Under the pieces are notes generated by a model, which worked only from the letters and a program-made list of their open reading frames with translations, searched no databases and was not told the DNA's origin. The translations under genes were made by a program, and so were the position numbers. 64,000 nt of DNA from Methylosinus sp. C49 (GTDB taxonomy: Bacteria > Pseudomonadota > Alphaproteobacteria > Rhizobiales > Beijerinckiaceae). Shown here one piece after another: positions 43,883 to 54,583 of the stretch (position 1 is the stretch's first letter; each line of letters opens with the position of its first letter). The stretch is from positions 62,001 through 126,000 of the forward strand of contig NZ_AP022332.1 of NCBI RefSeq assembly GCF_009936375.1, read 5' to 3'.

Positions 43883-45847
43883 ATGACCGCGACCGCCCTT
43901 GCGATCGAGCCGAAGCGCGACGACGCGCTCGACCAGAGCATCGCGCGCGCGTCCGGCGCGTTGCGCGCGCTCGCCAAAGGCGACGGCCATTGGTGCTTCG
44001 AGCTCGAGGCCGACGCCACGATTCCCGCCGAATATGTGCTGATGCGTCATTTCCGCGACGAGCCGATCGATCACGCGCTCGAGGGCAAGATCGCCGCCTA
44101 TCTGCGTCGCATTCAAGGCGCGCATGGCGGCTGGCCTTTGTTCCGCGACGGCGCTTTCGATATGAGCGCCAGCGTGAAGGCCTATTTCGCGCTGAAGATG
44201 ATCGGCGACGACATTGACGCGCCGCATATGAAGCGGGCGCGCGAGGCGATCCTCAGCCATGGCGGCGCCGCGCGCACGAATGTCTTCACACGCGCGCTGC
44301 TGGCGCTCTATGGCGAGATTCCCTGGCGCGGCGTGCCGGCCATGCCGGTGGAGATCATGCTGCTGCCGAAATGGTTTCCCTTCCATACCGACAAGATCTC
44401 CTATTGGGGCCGCACCGTCCTCGTGCCGCTGCTGGTGCTGCAGACGTTGAAGCCGCAGGCCGTCAATCGGCTCGGCGTGCATATCGACGAGCTGTTCACC
44501 ACGCCGCCGGAGCAAGTGAAGAAATGGCCGACAGGCGCGCATCAGCATCCGGCGCTGGTCGCGATGTTCGGCGCGATCGACAGGATGCTGCGCGCGGCCG
44601 ATCCTTATTTTCCCAAAGGCCCGCGCCAGCGCGCGATAAAGGCGGCGGAGGCCTTCGTCACCGCGCGGCTGAACGGCGTCGACGGTCTCGGCGCCATCTT
44701 TCCGGCCATGGTCAACAGCCTGCTGATGTATGAGGTTCTCGGCGTCCCCGCCGATGACGAGCGCATCCGGCTCGCGCGCGAATCGATCGAGCGTCTGCTC
44801 GTCGTCAAGGAAGACGAGGCCTATTGCCAGCCCTGCGTCTCGCCCGTGTGGGACACGGCGCTCGCCTGCCACACGCTGCTCGAGGTCGGCGGCGAGGCGG
44901 AGGAGGCCCGCGCCCGCGCCGGCCTCGATTGGCTGGCGCCCTTGCAAGTGCTGGATGTGAAGGGTGATTGGGCCGTGCAGCGGCCGAATGTGCGCCCCGG
45001 CGGCTGGGCCTTCCAATACGCCAACGCCTATTACCCGGATGTCGACGACACCGCCGTGGTGGTGACGGCGATGGATCGTTCCACCGCCGGCAGCGCCGAG
45101 CGTCCCTATGACGAGCGCATCGCCCGCGCGCGCGAATGGGTCGAGGGGCTGCAGAGCAAGAATGGCGGCTGGGGCGCCTTCGACGCCGACAATGAATATT
45201 ATTATCTCAACCACATTCCCTTCGCCGATCATGGCGCGCTGCTCGATCCGCCGACCTCGGACGTCTCGGCCCGCTGCGTCTCCATGCTGGCGCAGCTCGG
45301 CGACACGATCGAGACCAGCCCCTGCATGAAAGCCGGCGTCGATTATCTCCTCGCCGAGCAGGAGCCGGACGGCAGCTGGTTCGGCCGCTGGGGAATGAAC
45401 TATATATACGGGACCTGGTCGACGCTCTGCGCGCTCAACGCCGCCGGGCTGAAGCCGGAACATCGCGCCATGCGCCGCGCCGTCGATTGGCTCGTCGCGA
45501 TCCAGAACGAGGACGGCGGCTGGGGCGAGGATGGAGACAGCTACAAGCTCGACTATCGCGGCTATGAGAAAGCGCCGAGCACTCCCTCGCAGACGGCCTG
45601 GGGCGTGCTGGCGCTGATGGCGGCGGGCGAGGTCGGCCATCCCGCGGTCGCCCGCGGCATAGCCTATCTGCAGGCCAATCAGGATGCGGATGGGCTGTGG
45701 AAGGAGGAGCGCTACACCGCCACGGGCTTCCCGCGCGTCTTCTATCTGCGCTATCACGGCTACGCGAAATTCTTCCCGCTGTGGGCGCTCGCGCGCTATC
45801 GTAACCTCGAGAGGGGCAACAGCAAAATTGTCCAGACCGGACTCTAA
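43883..45847 (+). CDS. shc: Squalene-hopene cyclase
   Basis: A 654-residue membrane-associated enzyme that cyclises squalene to hopene and diplopterol. Catalytic motif DVDDTA lies near residue 386 (YYPDVDDTAVVVTAMD). Several QW repeats are visible (QSKNGGWGAFD, QEPDGSWFGRW, QNEDGGWGEDG, QDADGLWKEE). The ATG at 43883 is preferred because the frame upstream reads through the regulator gene region. The next gene, hpnG, follows 25 bases later, so hopanoid side-chain steps are coupled to cyclisation. Confidence 0.97.
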   Translation: MTATALAIEPKRDDALDQSIARASGALRALAKGDGHWCFELEADATIPAEYVLMRHFRDEPIDHALEGKIAAYLRRIQGAHGGWPLFRDGAFDMSASVKAYFALKMIGDDIDAPHMKRAREAILSHGGAARTNVFTRALLALYGEIPWRGVPAMPVEIMLLPKWFPFHTDKISYWGRTVLVPLLVLQTLKPQAVNRLGVHIDELFTTPPEQVKKWPTGAHQHPALVAMFGAIDRMLRAADPYFPKGPRQRAIKAAEAFVTARLNGVDGLGAIFPAMVNSLLMYEVLGVPADDERIRLARESIERLLVVKEDEAYCQPCVSPVWDTALACHTLLEVGGEAEEARARAGLDWLAPLQVLDVKGDWAVQRPNVRPGGWAFQYANAYYPDVDDTAVVVTAMDRSTAGSAERPYDERIARAREWVEGLQSKNGGWGAFDADNEYYYLNHIPFADHGALLDPPTSDVSARCVSMLAQLGDTIETSPCMKAGVDYLLAEQEPDGSWFGRWGMNYIYGTWSTLCALNAAGLKPEHRAMRRAVDWLVAIQNEDGGWGEDGDSYKLDYRGYEKAPSTPSQTAWGVLALMAAGEVGHPAVARGIAYLQANQDADGLWKEERYTATGFPRVFYLRYHGYAKFFPLWALARYRNLERGNSKIVQTGL

Positions 45848-45872
45848 TCGTCGCTTGGACGGCCCGGATGAG

Positions 45873-46565
45873 GTGGAGCCCCCGCGCTTCCTCATCATCA
45901 CGGGGCTGCTCAGCGAGCGCGCCTGCGCCGAGGGCGAAGGTCTGGTGCCGATTTGCAGCGGCGCCGACACAGAGGGCCTGCGCGCCGCGCTCGAGCGCAC
46001 GCAGGGCTTCGCGCTCGCCGGCGTCGTCAGCTTCGGCATAGCGGGCGGGCTCGATCCGGCGCTGCGGCCGGGCGACGTCGTCATCGGCGCCTCGGTCGTC
46101 GCCGAGAGCAAGCGCTATGAGACGAGCGCCGAGCTGTCGTCCATATTGAGCGAAGGTCTCGGCGCCTCGGGCGGCAAGATCGTCTCGGGCGTCATCGCCG
46201 GCGTCGAGGCGCCCGTGCTCGACCCCAAGGCCAAAGCCGCGCTGCGCAAGAGGACCGGCGCCGCCGTCGTCGATATGGAGACGCATATCGCCGCGGAATT
46301 CGCCGAGCGCCGGCGCCTGCCGCTGGCCGTGGTGCGCGTGGTCAATGATCCGGCGGCGCGGGCGCTGCCGCCGCTGGCCACCTCCGCCGTCACGCCGGAC
46401 GGCGGCGTCGATTTCCGCGCGGTGTTTCGCGATCTCGCCCGCGAGCCGCGCCAGATCGGCGATCTCATTCTCGCCGGTCTGGACTTTCGCAAATCATCGG
46501 CGACCTTAGGCCGCTGTGGGCGTCTTCTCGGCCCGCTCCTTAGCCTCGGCCTCTCGGAGCTCTGA
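45873..46565 (+). CDS. hpnG: Hopanoid-associated phosphorylase/nucleosidase HpnG
   Basis: A 230-residue nucleoside-phosphorylase-fold protein that removes adenine from adenosylhopane during bacteriohopanepolyol synthesis. Motifs are GVVSFGIAGGLDPALRPGDV and AAVVDMETHIAAEFAERRRL, with the conserved VVNDPAARALPP. No ATG lies in frame near the expected start; GTG at 45873 (GTG GAG CCC CCG) gives the family length, with TTG at 45855 as alternative. The 3' end overlaps the convergent hpnH by 60 bases. Confidence 0.9.
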   Translation: MEPPRFLIITGLLSERACAEGEGLVPICSGADTEGLRAALERTQGFALAGVVSFGIAGGLDPALRPGDVVIGASVVAESKRYETSAELSSILSEGLGASGGKIVSGVIAGVEAPVLDPKAKAALRKRTGAAVVDMETHIAAEFAERRRLPLAVVRVVNDPAARALPPLATSAVTPDGGVDFRAVFRDLAREPRQIGDLILAGLDFRKSSATLGRCGRLLGPLLSLGLSEL

Positions 46566-47657
46566 CAGAGTCGCGACATTCTCGTCGAAGACATATTGCG
46601 CCGGCCGCTGCTTCTCGAGCGAGATGTCGGGCGCGAAATCGCCTTCCGTCCTCACGCCGCGCAGAGCGACCAGCGCCGCCTTCCACGGACGCGCGACGGC
46701 GTCCTTCACGGCCGTGGCCTCGAAGCCGCAATGGACCATGCAATCGGCGCATTTCTCATAATTGCCGACGCCGTATGAATCCCAATCGGTCTCGTCCATC
46801 AGCTGCTTGAAGGTCGGGACATAGCCCTCGCCCAGGAGATAGCAGGGGCGCTGCCAGCCGAAGACGGTGCGCGCCGGATTGCCCCAGGGCGTGCAATGAT
46901 AGCTCTGATTGCCCGCCAGAAAGTCGAGGAACAGGCCCGACTGCACGAAGGCCCAGTCGCGTCCGCCGCGTCCGCGCTTCAGAATGCCGCGGAACAGCTC
47001 CTTGGTGCGCGCGCGATTGAGGAAATGCGCCTGATTGGGCGCGCGCTCATAGGCGTAGCCCGGCGACACTGTCATGCCGTCTATGCCTATGCGCTTCACC
47101 TCGTCGAAGAAATCGGCGACGCGGGCCGGATCGGCGTCCTGGAAGAAGGTGCTGTTGATGGTGACGCGGAAGCCTTTCGACTTCGCCAGCTTGATCGCCT
47201 CGACGGCGCGCTTGTAGACGCCGGTCTGGCTCACCGCGCGATCATGCATCTCCTCGTCGCCATCGAGATGGATCGACCAGGTGAAATAAGGGCTCGGCTT
47301 ATACTGATCGATCTTTTTGGCGAGCAGCAGCGCATTGGTGCAGACGATGGCGAATTTCTTGCGCGCCATTATGCCCTGCACGATCTGCGGCAGCTCCTTG
47401 TGCAGCAGCGGCTCGCCGCCCGCGATCACGACGACCGGCGCGCCGCATTCGTCCACCGAGGCGAGGCAATCCTCCGCCGAGAGGCGCTTATCGAGAATAT
47501 GGTCCGGGTAGTCGATCTTGCCGCAGCCGGCGCAAGCGAGATTGCAGCGAAACAGCGGCTCGAGCATCAGCACCAGCGGATAGCGCTTCCGGCCGGCGAG
47601 ATGCTGGCGGAGGATATAGCCCCCGATCGACATGATGTAGCGAAGCGGAATGGACAA
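46506..47657 (-). CDS. hpnH: Adenosyl-hopene transferase HpnH (radical SAM)
   Basis: A 383-residue radical SAM enzyme that adds an adenosyl group to hopene, the first side-chain step. The cluster motif is C38xxxC42xxC45 in FRCNLACAGCGKIDYP. A C-terminal cysteine group (CADCMVHCGFEA) matches the SPASM-like end of the family. I place the start at TTG (47657), giving MSIPLRYIMSIGGYIL. It has GGAAGGA about nine bases upstream, whereas the ATG eight codons later has no ribosome site. The gene points toward hpnG and their coding ends overlap by 60 bases. Confidence 0.95.
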   Translation of the reverse strand: MSIPLRYIMSIGGYILRQHLAGRKRYPLVLMLEPLFRCNLACAGCGKIDYPDHILDKRLSAEDCLASVDECGAPVVVIAGGEPLLHKELPQIVQGIMARKKFAIVCTNALLLAKKIDQYKPSPYFTWSIHLDGDEEMHDRAVSQTGVYKRAVEAIKLAKSKGFRVTINSTFFQDADPARVADFFDEVKRIGIDGMTVSPGYAYERAPNQAHFLNRARTKELFRGILKRGRGGRDWAFVQSGLFLDFLAGNQSYHCTPWGNPARTVFGWQRPCYLLGEGYVPTFKQLMDETDWDSYGVGNYEKCADCMVHCGFEATAVKDAVARPWKAALVALRGVRTEGDFAPDISLEKQRPAQYVFDENVATLSELREAEAKERAEKTPTAA

Positions 47658-47893
47658 GAAAGCTGTTCCTTCCAGGGACCGGCTCTTCGACAGAGCGGCG
47701 CTGCGGCCGCCCGGCTTCGACGCGCGACAAACACAGCGTCGGAACGTGTCGTCTAACACGAAAGCTCGACTGCGCAAACCGGCGGCCGAGATCGCCGGCT
47801 GCGGCGACTTCAACCCGAGGATATGGCGTTTTTCAGGCCCGAGCGGATCATGATAGGGTCGCCGCCCCGTTACGGAAGCCGCGAGAGGGAAGC

Positions 47894-48541
47894 TTGGCCG
47901 ACGTGATCGTCAAAATCTGCGGCTTGTCCACCCTGCTGACGCTCGAGGCGACGATCGCCGCCGGCGCGGATATGGCCGGCTTCGTCTTCTTCGAGAAAAG
48001 CCCGCGCCACATCACGCTCGGGACGGCGCGAGAACTCGGCCGGATCACGCAGGGACGCATTCGCAAAGTGGCGCTCACCGTCGACGCCGACGATTCCGCG
48101 CTCGACGCCATCGTCGCCGCCCTCGCGCCGGACCTTCTGCAATTGCACGGAGCGGAGACGCCCGAGCGCGTCGCCGCCGTGAAGGCGCGTTTTGGCCTGC
48201 CGGTCATCAAGGCGATCGGCGTCGCCGGCGCCGCGGATGTCGCCAGCGCCGCGGCCTTTCGAGAGGTCGCCGACATTCTCCTCTTCGACGCCAAGCCCGC
48301 GCCGAACGCCGCCGTCCCCGGCGGGGCCGGGACCGTCTTCGATTGGGAGCTGCTGCGCGGCTATAGCGAAGGCGATTGGATGCTCTCCGGCGGTCTCGAC
48401 CCCGCCAATGTGACGGAGGCGCTGCGGCTTACCAGCGCGCCGGCGGTGGATGTGTCGTCCGGCGTGGAACGCGAGCGCGGCGTGAAGGACGAGGCGAAGA
48501 TCGCGGCTTTCGTCGGGGCGGCGCGCGGCGCATCTGTCTGA
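47894..48541 (+). CDS. trpF: Phosphoribosylanthranilate isomerase
   Basis: A 215-residue TIM-barrel enzyme of tryptophan synthesis that converts N-(5-phosphoribosyl)anthranilate to the carboxyphenylamino-deoxyribulose phosphate. Family strings are VKICGLSTL with the catalytic cysteine, [20 protein letters not shown] and GGLDPANV. The start is TTG at 47894, preceded by gagaggga. It is separated from trpB by 73 bases. The 236-base gap to hpnH on the left carries both divergent promoters and nothing else that I recognise. Confidence 0.95.
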   Translation: MADVIVKICGLSTLLTLEATIAAGADMAGFVFFEKSPRHITLGTARELGRITQGRIRKVALTVDADDSALDAIVAALAPDLLQLHGAETPERVAAVKARFGLPVIKAIGVAGAADVASAAAFREVADILLFDAKPAPNAAVPGGAGTVFDWELLRGYSEGDWMLSGGLDPANVTEALRLTSAPAVDVSSGVERERGVKDEAKIAAFVGAARGASV

Positions 48542-48614
48542 CGATCTACGCCGCTTTCATCGGAGCGGCGGAGGGTCTAAGAGTGCGCCGCAGCCGAGGC
48601 GAGGAGGACCGACA

Positions 48615-49862
<1,248 letters not shown>

Positions 49863-49886
49863 GCTTGTCGGCGGGTCCGGCTAGGG

Positions 49887-49902
49887 TTATATTTTTATAT
49901 AA
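49887..49902 (+). promoter_or_regulatory. AT-rich inverted repeat in the mazEF promoter region
   Basis: TTATAT-TTTT-ATATAA is a perfect inverted repeat, strikingly AT-rich in this GC-rich DNA. It lies 18 bases before the antitoxin ATG. Toxin-antitoxin promoters are often repressed by the antitoxin through such sites. It probably contains the -10 region. Confidence 0.55.
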
Positions 49903-49920
49903 TCTAAAAGGGCAACGACG

Positions 49921-50172
49921 ATGCAGACGGCCAAGCTACGAAAAGTCGGCGGCTCGATCATGGTGGCGGTTCCGCCCGCCATGCTCAACGCGCTCGAGCT
50001 CGCGGCCGAATCGACCGTCGGCCTTTCGGTCGAGGGCGGGCGCCTGATCGTCGAGCCGCAACCCCATCGCCGCTATTCGCTCGACGAGCTTTTGTCCGAA
50101 GAGGCCCCCTCTGTCTCCGACCAGGACGAAGCTTGGATGAATTCGCCGCCCATCGGCCGCGAACTTCTCTGA
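49921..50172 (+). CDS. MazE/AbrB-type antitoxin
   Basis: An 83-residue protein. The N-terminal half (MQTAKLRKVGGSIMVAVPPA, then MLNALELAAESTVGLSVEGG) is a swapped-hairpin AbrB/MazE DNA-binding domain. The acidic C-terminal tail (SEEAPSVSDQDEAW) should wrap the toxin. The stop overlaps the toxin start by one base (TGATG), giving translational coupling. The pair sits between trpB and trpA, an uncommon place. Confidence 0.9.
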   Translation: MQTAKLRKVGGSIMVAVPPAMLNALELAAESTVGLSVEGGRLIVEPQPHRRYSLDELLSEEAPSVSDQDEAWMNSPPIGRELL

Positions 50173-50504
50173 TGGATCGAGGCGACATCTACCTCGTCGA
50201 TCTCGATCCGACCGAAGGCCGTGAGCAAAAAGGCCGCCGCTGCGTGATGATCGTTTCGGCGAGCCGCTTCAACCGGCACACGGGGGCGCCGCTCTGCGTG
50301 CCGATCACCGGCGGGGGCGGCTTCGCTCGCGCAACCGGCTTCACGGTTCCGCTCACGGGCAGCGGACTTTCGACCGATGGCGTCGTCCGCTGCGATCAGG
50401 CCCGGACGCTAGATCTTCGCGCCCGCGGCGCCCGCAAGCTCGAGAGCGCTCCCGACTATATCGTCAATGAGGTGATCGCCCGGCTCACGACATTGCTGGA
50501 ATGA
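50172..50504 (+). CDS. PemK/MazF-type endoribonuclease toxin
   Basis: A 110-residue toxin predicted to cut mRNA. It starts [20 protein letters not shown] with the family motif [20 protein letters not shown]. The conserved [13 protein letters not shown] block follows, with the catalytic Arg and Thr/Asp positions in [11 protein letters not shown]. Length is normal. It is translationally coupled to the antitoxin. Confidence 0.92.
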   Translation: MDRGDIYLVDLDPTEGREQKGRRCVMIVSASRFNRHTGAPLCVPITGGGGFARATGFTVPLTGSGLSTDGVVRCDQARTLDLRARGARKLESAPDYIVNEVIARLTTLLE

Positions 50505-50556
50505 CGCCCCACCCCGCCATTCCCCTTCGCCCTCCCCTATGCTATCGCCTGCGGCC

Positions 50557-51453
50557 ATGAGCACACGCATCGACGCCCGCTTCGAAGCCCTGCGCGCCGA
50601 GGGCCGCGCCGCCCTCGTGACCTTCGTCATGGCCGGCGACCCGGACCTCGAGACCTCGCGCGAGATCGTCAAGAGCCTGCCCGGGGCCGGCGCGGATCTG
50701 ATCGAGCTCGGCATTCCCTTCACCGATCCCATGGCCGACGGCCCCGCCATTCAGGCGGCCGGCCTCCGGGCGCTGCATGCGGGGATGACGCTCAATAAGA
50801 CGCTCGATCTGGTCCGCGCCTTCCGCGCGCAGGATCAGGCGACGCCGATCGTGCTGATGGGCTATTACAACCCCGTCTATGTGCATGGCGTGCCCGCCTT
50901 CCTCGAGGAGGCGAAGGCGGCCGGCGTCGATGGGCTCATCATCGTCGATCTTCCGGCGGAGGAAGACGCCGAGCTGTGCCTGCCGGCGCGCGCGGCGGGG
51001 CTGAACTTCATCCGCCTGGCGACGCCCACCACGGACGACAAGCGCCTGCCCAAAGTGCTCGAAAACACGAGTGGATTCGTCTATTATGTGTCGCTCACCG
51101 GCATCACCGGCGCGGCGCTCTCGGATTATTCCGGCGTGTCGGAGGCGGTCGCGCGCATCAAGCGCAGCACGCCTCTGCCCATCGCCGTCGGCTTCGGCGT
51201 CAAGACGGCGGAAAACGCCGCCGCGATCGCGCGTTACGCCGATGGCGTGGTGGTCGGCTCGGCGCTGGTCGATGCGCTGGCGAAATCGCTCGACGCGGAA
51301 AATCGCGCCGGTCCGCGGACGGTGGAGGCGGTGACGAGCCTCGTCGCCGATCTCTCCCGCGGCGTGCGCGGCGCGCGGGCGCAAGAGGCGAAGAAGGACG
51401 AGCCCTTCTCGTTGAAAGGCGCCCTGGGAGCGATCGCGAGGCTTTGGTCATGA
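50557..51453 (+). CDS. trpA: Tryptophan synthase alpha subunit
   Basis: A 298-residue TIM-barrel lyase that splits indole-3-glycerol phosphate. The catalytic Glu and Asp sit in [16 protein letters not shown] and [17 protein letters not shown] and [11 protein letters not shown] form the phosphate site. The ATG at 50557 ([16 protein letters not shown]) matches alphaproteobacterial starts; an ATG at 50539 adds six residues. The 3' end overlaps accD by 4 bp (ATGA). Confidence 0.96.
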   Translation: MSTRIDARFEALRAEGRAALVTFVMAGDPDLETSREIVKSLPGAGADLIELGIPFTDPMADGPAIQAAGLRALHAGMTLNKTLDLVRAFRAQDQATPIVLMGYYNPVYVHGVPAFLEEAKAAGVDGLIIVDLPAEEDAELCLPARAAGLNFIRLATPTTDDKRLPKVLENTSGFVYYVSLTGITGAALSDYSGVSEAVARIKRSTPLPIAVGFGVKTAENAAAIARYADGVVVGSALVDALAKSLDAENRAGPRTVEAVTSLVADLSRGVRGARAQEAKKDEPFSLKGALGAIARLWS

Positions 51454-52310
51454 ACTGGTATTCCAACGTCGTTCCGCCCAAGATCAAAGCCCTCATCAAG
51501 CGCGAGGCGCCGGAGAACGCCTGGGTCAAATGCCCGGAGAGCGGCCAGCTGGTGTTCCACAAGGACATTGAGGACAATCTCTATGTCGTGCCGGGCTCCG
51601 GCTATCACATGCGCATTCCGGTGGAGGCGCGGCTCGCCGGCCTCTTCGACAATGGCGAGCACGAAGTGGTGCCGACGCCGGATGTTCCGAGCGATCCGCT
51701 GAAGTTCCGCGACATCAAGCGCTATGTCGACAAGATCAAGGAATATCGGCTCAAGACTGGCCATCAGGACGCTGTGACCATCGCCTATGGCAAGCTCGAG
51801 GGCGCGGCCGTCACCGTCGCCGTGCAGGACTTCGAGTTCATGGGCGGCTCGCTCGGCATGGCGGCCGGCGAGGCGATCATCGCCGGCATGACTCACGCCA
51901 TAGAGAAGCGCACGCCCTTCATCATCTTCACCGCCTCCGGCGGCGCGCGCATGCAGGAGGGCATGTTCTCGCTGATGCAGATGCCGCGCACCACAATCGC
52001 CGTGCGTCGCCTGCGCGAGGCGCGCCTGCCCTATATCGTCGTGCTCACCAATCCGACGACAGGCGGCGTCACCGCCTCCTACGCCATGCTGGGCGACATT
52101 CACATCGCCGAGCCCGGCGCGATCATCGGCTTCGCCGGCGCGCGCGTCATCGAGCAGACGATTCGCGAGAAGCTGCCCGAGGGTTTTCAGCGCGCCGAAT
52201 ATCTGCGCGACCATGGCATGGTGGATATGGTGGTGCCGCGCACGGAAATGCGCGAGACGCTGGCCCGGCTCTGCGCGCTGCTGACCAAAGCGCCGCGCCG
52301 CGCGGCTTGA
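51450..52310 (+). CDS. accD: Acetyl-CoA carboxylase carboxyltransferase beta subunit
   Basis: A 286-residue subunit that, with AccA, transfers carboxyl to acetyl-CoA for fatty-acid synthesis. The family strings are [58 protein letters not shown] and [12 protein letters not shown]. The second cysteine pair of the E. coli zinc ribbon is absent here ([12 protein letters not shown]), which I believe is common in this lineage. It is coupled to trpA and followed by folC after 19 bases, the conserved trpA-accD-folC order. Confidence 0.96.
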   Translation: MNWYSNVVPPKIKALIKREAPENAWVKCPESGQLVFHKDIEDNLYVVPGSGYHMRIPVEARLAGLFDNGEHEVVPTPDVPSDPLKFRDIKRYVDKIKEYRLKTGHQDAVTIAYGKLEGAAVTVAVQDFEFMGGSLGMAAGEAIIAGMTHAIEKRTPFIIFTASGGARMQEGMFSLMQMPRTTIAVRRLREARLPYIVVLTNPTTGGVTASYAMLGDIHIAEPGAIIGFAGARVIEQTIREKLPEGFQRAEYLRDHGMVDMVVPRTEMRETLARLCALLTKAPRRAA

Positions 52311-52329
52311 CGGAACGAAAGCAGATATC

Positions 52330-53637
52330 ATGGATCAGCGCGACGCGATTCTGACGCGCTTGCTGGACCTTCATCCCAAGAAGATCGATCTGTCGCTCGG
52401 ACGGACCGAATGGCTGCTGGCCGAAATGGGCCATCCCGAGCGCCGGCTGCCGCCGATCATCCATGTCGCCGGCACCAATGGCAAAGGCTCGACGCTGGCC
52501 TTTCTGCGCGCCATTCTGGAGGCCGCCGGACAGCGCGCGCATGTCTACACCTCGCCGCATCTCTTGCGCTTCAACGAGCGCATCCGCCTCGCCGGAACGC
52601 TGGTGGACGACGCCCGCCTGCAAAAGGCGCTGGAGGATTGCGAGCGCGCCAATGGCCAGCGGCCCGTGACCTTCTTCGAGATCACCACCGTCGCCGCCTT
52701 CACCCTTTTCGCCGAGGAGCCTGCCGATTGGCTGCTGCTGGAGACGGGCCTCGGCGGGCGCTATGATTCGACCAATGTGATCGAGAGCCCCAAAGCCACG
52801 ATCATCACTTCCATATCGCGCGACCATCCCGAGTTTCTGGGCGATACGATCGAGAAGATCGCCTATGAGAAAGCCGGCATTTTGAAGCGCGGCGCGCCCG
52901 CGATCATCGGCTTTCAGCAGCATGACGGCGCCCGCGACGTCCTGGAGCGCGAGGCGCGGCGCGTCGGCGCGCCGCTCTCCATCGCGGGCGAGGATTTCCA
53001 CATTCGCGAGGAGAACGGCCGCTTCGTCTATGAGGACGAGCGCGGTCTGCTCGATCTGCCGCTGCCGCGCCTGCCCGGCCGCCATCAGCAAGCCAACGCC
53101 GCCGGCGCCATAGCCGCGCTGCGCGCCGTCGCGCCGCACATCGGCGCCGAGCATATCGAGGCGGGCCTCACCCGCGCCGAATGGCCGGCGCGGCTGCAAT
53201 TGCTCTCGCGCGGGCGGGTGGCGGATCTGGTTCCGCCGGGCTCGGAAGTCTGGCTCGACGGCGGCCACAATGACGACGGCGGCCGCGTGCTCGCCGAGGC
53301 CATGGCGCAATTCGAGGAGAAGAACGCCCGGCCGCTGGTCTTCGTCTGCGGCGCGCAGGTGACGAAGGACATTCGCGCGCTGATAAAGCATTTCGTCGGC
53401 CTCGCCGGCGAGGTCGTCGCCGTGCCGGTCGAGGGCGAGCACAAGAGCTGGCCGCCGGAAGAGATCGCCGCCCTGGCCTGCGCCGAGGGCATGAGGTCGG
53501 CGGCCGCGCAGAGCGTCGAGGAGGCGCTGGCGATCATCGCGCAGCGCAGCTATGCGGTCCCGCCGCGCATATTGATCGCCGGCTCGCTCTATCTCGCCGC
53601 CGGCGTGCTGGCGCTGAACGGCTCCGTCATAGAGTGA
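52330..53637 (+). CDS. folC: Bifunctional folylpolyglutamate/dihydrofolate synthase
   Basis: A 435-residue Mur-ligase-family enzyme that adds glutamate to folates. The ATP loop is HVAGTNGKGST (about residues 45-55). The folate-binding string HLLRFNERIRLAG, the LLETGLGGRYDSTN motif and the C-terminal WLDGGHNDDGG are present. It ends the trpA-accD-folC unit and is followed directly by a palindromic repeat that may act as a transcription end. Confidence 0.95.
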   Translation: MDQRDAILTRLLDLHPKKIDLSLGRTEWLLAEMGHPERRLPPIIHVAGTNGKGSTLAFLRAILEAAGQRAHVYTSPHLLRFNERIRLAGTLVDDARLQKALEDCERANGQRPVTFFEITTVAAFTLFAEEPADWLLLETGLGGRYDSTNVIESPKATIITSISRDHPEFLGDTIEKIAYEKAGILKRGAPAIIGFQQHDGARDVLEREARRVGAPLSIAGEDFHIREENGRFVYEDERGLLDLPLPRLPGRHQQANAAGAIAALRAVAPHIGAEHIEAGLTRAEWPARLQLLSRGRVADLVPPGSEVWLDGGHNDDGGRVLAEAMAQFEEKNARPLVFVCGAQVTKDIRALIKHFVGLAGEVVAVPVEGEHKSWPPEEIAALACAEGMRSAAAQSVEEALAIIAQRSYAVPPRILIAGSLYLAAGVLALNGSVIE

Positions 53638-53649
53638 GGCGGCGCCTCT

Positions 53650-53703
53650 CCCTTCTCCCGCTTGCGGGAGAAGGTGGCCCGGCGAAGCCGGGTCGGATGA
53701 GGG
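53650..53703. repeat. Palindromic intergenic repeat downstream of folC
   Basis: Two hairpins, CTTCTCCCG-cttg-CGGGAGAAG (53652-53673) and CCCGGC-gaa-GCCGGG (53678-53692), end in GGATGAGGG. This arrangement is a common dispersed repeat of alphaproteobacterial genomes. It lies between the convergent folC and DJ-1/PfpI genes, where the hairpins could terminate both transcripts. Confidence 0.75.
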
Positions 53704-53721
53704 TCCGCGCCGGAAAGAGCG

Positions 53722-54405
53722 TCACCCTTTCGCGAGCGCTTCCAGCAGCTTGTGGGCGGCCGGACCGGAGGAGGCCGGATTCTGCCCGGTAATCAGCAAT
53801 CCGTCCTCGACCACATAAGGCGCCCAATCGGCGCCTTTCGAGAACAGCCCGCCCTTGGCGCGCAGCTCGTCCTCCACCAGAAACGGCACGACCCCGGTGA
53901 GACCCACGGCCTCCTCCTCGCTATTGGCGAAGCCCGTCACCTTTTTGCCCGCGACCAGCGGCCGTCCGTCCGGCGCGCTCACATGACGCAGCACGCCCGG
54001 CGCATGGCAGACGAGGGCGATCGGCTTTCCCGCGCGGATGAAGGATTCGAGCAGCGCGATCGAATGCGCATCCTCCGCGAGATCCCAGAGCGGACCATGG
54101 CCGCCGGGGTAGAACACAGTGTCGAAATCCTCCTGGCGGGCGTCGGCGAGCGGGACCGTCTGCGCGAGCTGCGCCTTCGCCGCCGCATCGGCCTCGAAGC
54201 GTCGCGTGAGGTCGGTCTGGAAATCCGGCTCATTGCTCTTGGGGTCGAGCGGCGGCTGGCCGCCCTTCGGCGAGGCCAGCGTGATCGTCGCCCCAGCGTC
54301 CTGGAAGGCGTAATAAGGGGCGGCGAGCTCTTCCAGCCAGAAGCCGGTCTTGCGGCCGGTGTCGCCGAGCCGATCATGCGATGTGAGCACGATGAGAATT
54401 TTCAT
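53722..54405 (-). CDS. DJ-1/PfpI family protein (Hsp31/glyoxalase III-like)
   Basis: A 227-residue class I glutamine-amidotransferase-fold protein. The nucleophile cysteine is in the elbow ALVCHAPGVL, with the family strings GFWLEELAAPYYAF, FYPGGHGPLWDL and VGLTGVVPFLVEDEL. These match Hsp31-like proteins, which act on methylglyoxal or glycated proteins. The ATG at 54405 (MKILIVLTSHDRLGDTGRKT) is the family start; the frame is open far upstream but reads the opposite-strand mfnB region. Confidence 0.9.
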   Translation of the reverse strand: MKILIVLTSHDRLGDTGRKTGFWLEELAAPYYAFQDAGATITLASPKGGQPPLDPKSNEPDFQTDLTRRFEADAAAKAQLAQTVPLADARQEDFDTVFYPGGHGPLWDLAEDAHSIALLESFIRAGKPIALVCHAPGVLRHVSAPDGRPLVAGKKVTGFANSEEEAVGLTGVVPFLVEDELRAKGGLFSKGADWAPYVVEDGLLITGQNPASSGPAAHKLLEALAKG

Positions 54406-54583
54406 GGGGCCGCTCCGTCGTCTCGCTTTTTCGCGCAAGCGCTCGCCGGAAGATAAGGAGCCCGCCCGCGGGCGCCCACTCGAATTCGCCTGCGGCGCCA
54501 CTTGGATTTCGGAAGAAATTGCTCCACAAGCGTCCTGCCTCTCCCGCCGCGGGCCGAGGCGAGATCGAAAGAGCGCCTGATCG

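Noticed and set aside
43754-46111. 785-codon minus-strand open frame
   Set aside because: Antisense to shc and hpnG, both certain.
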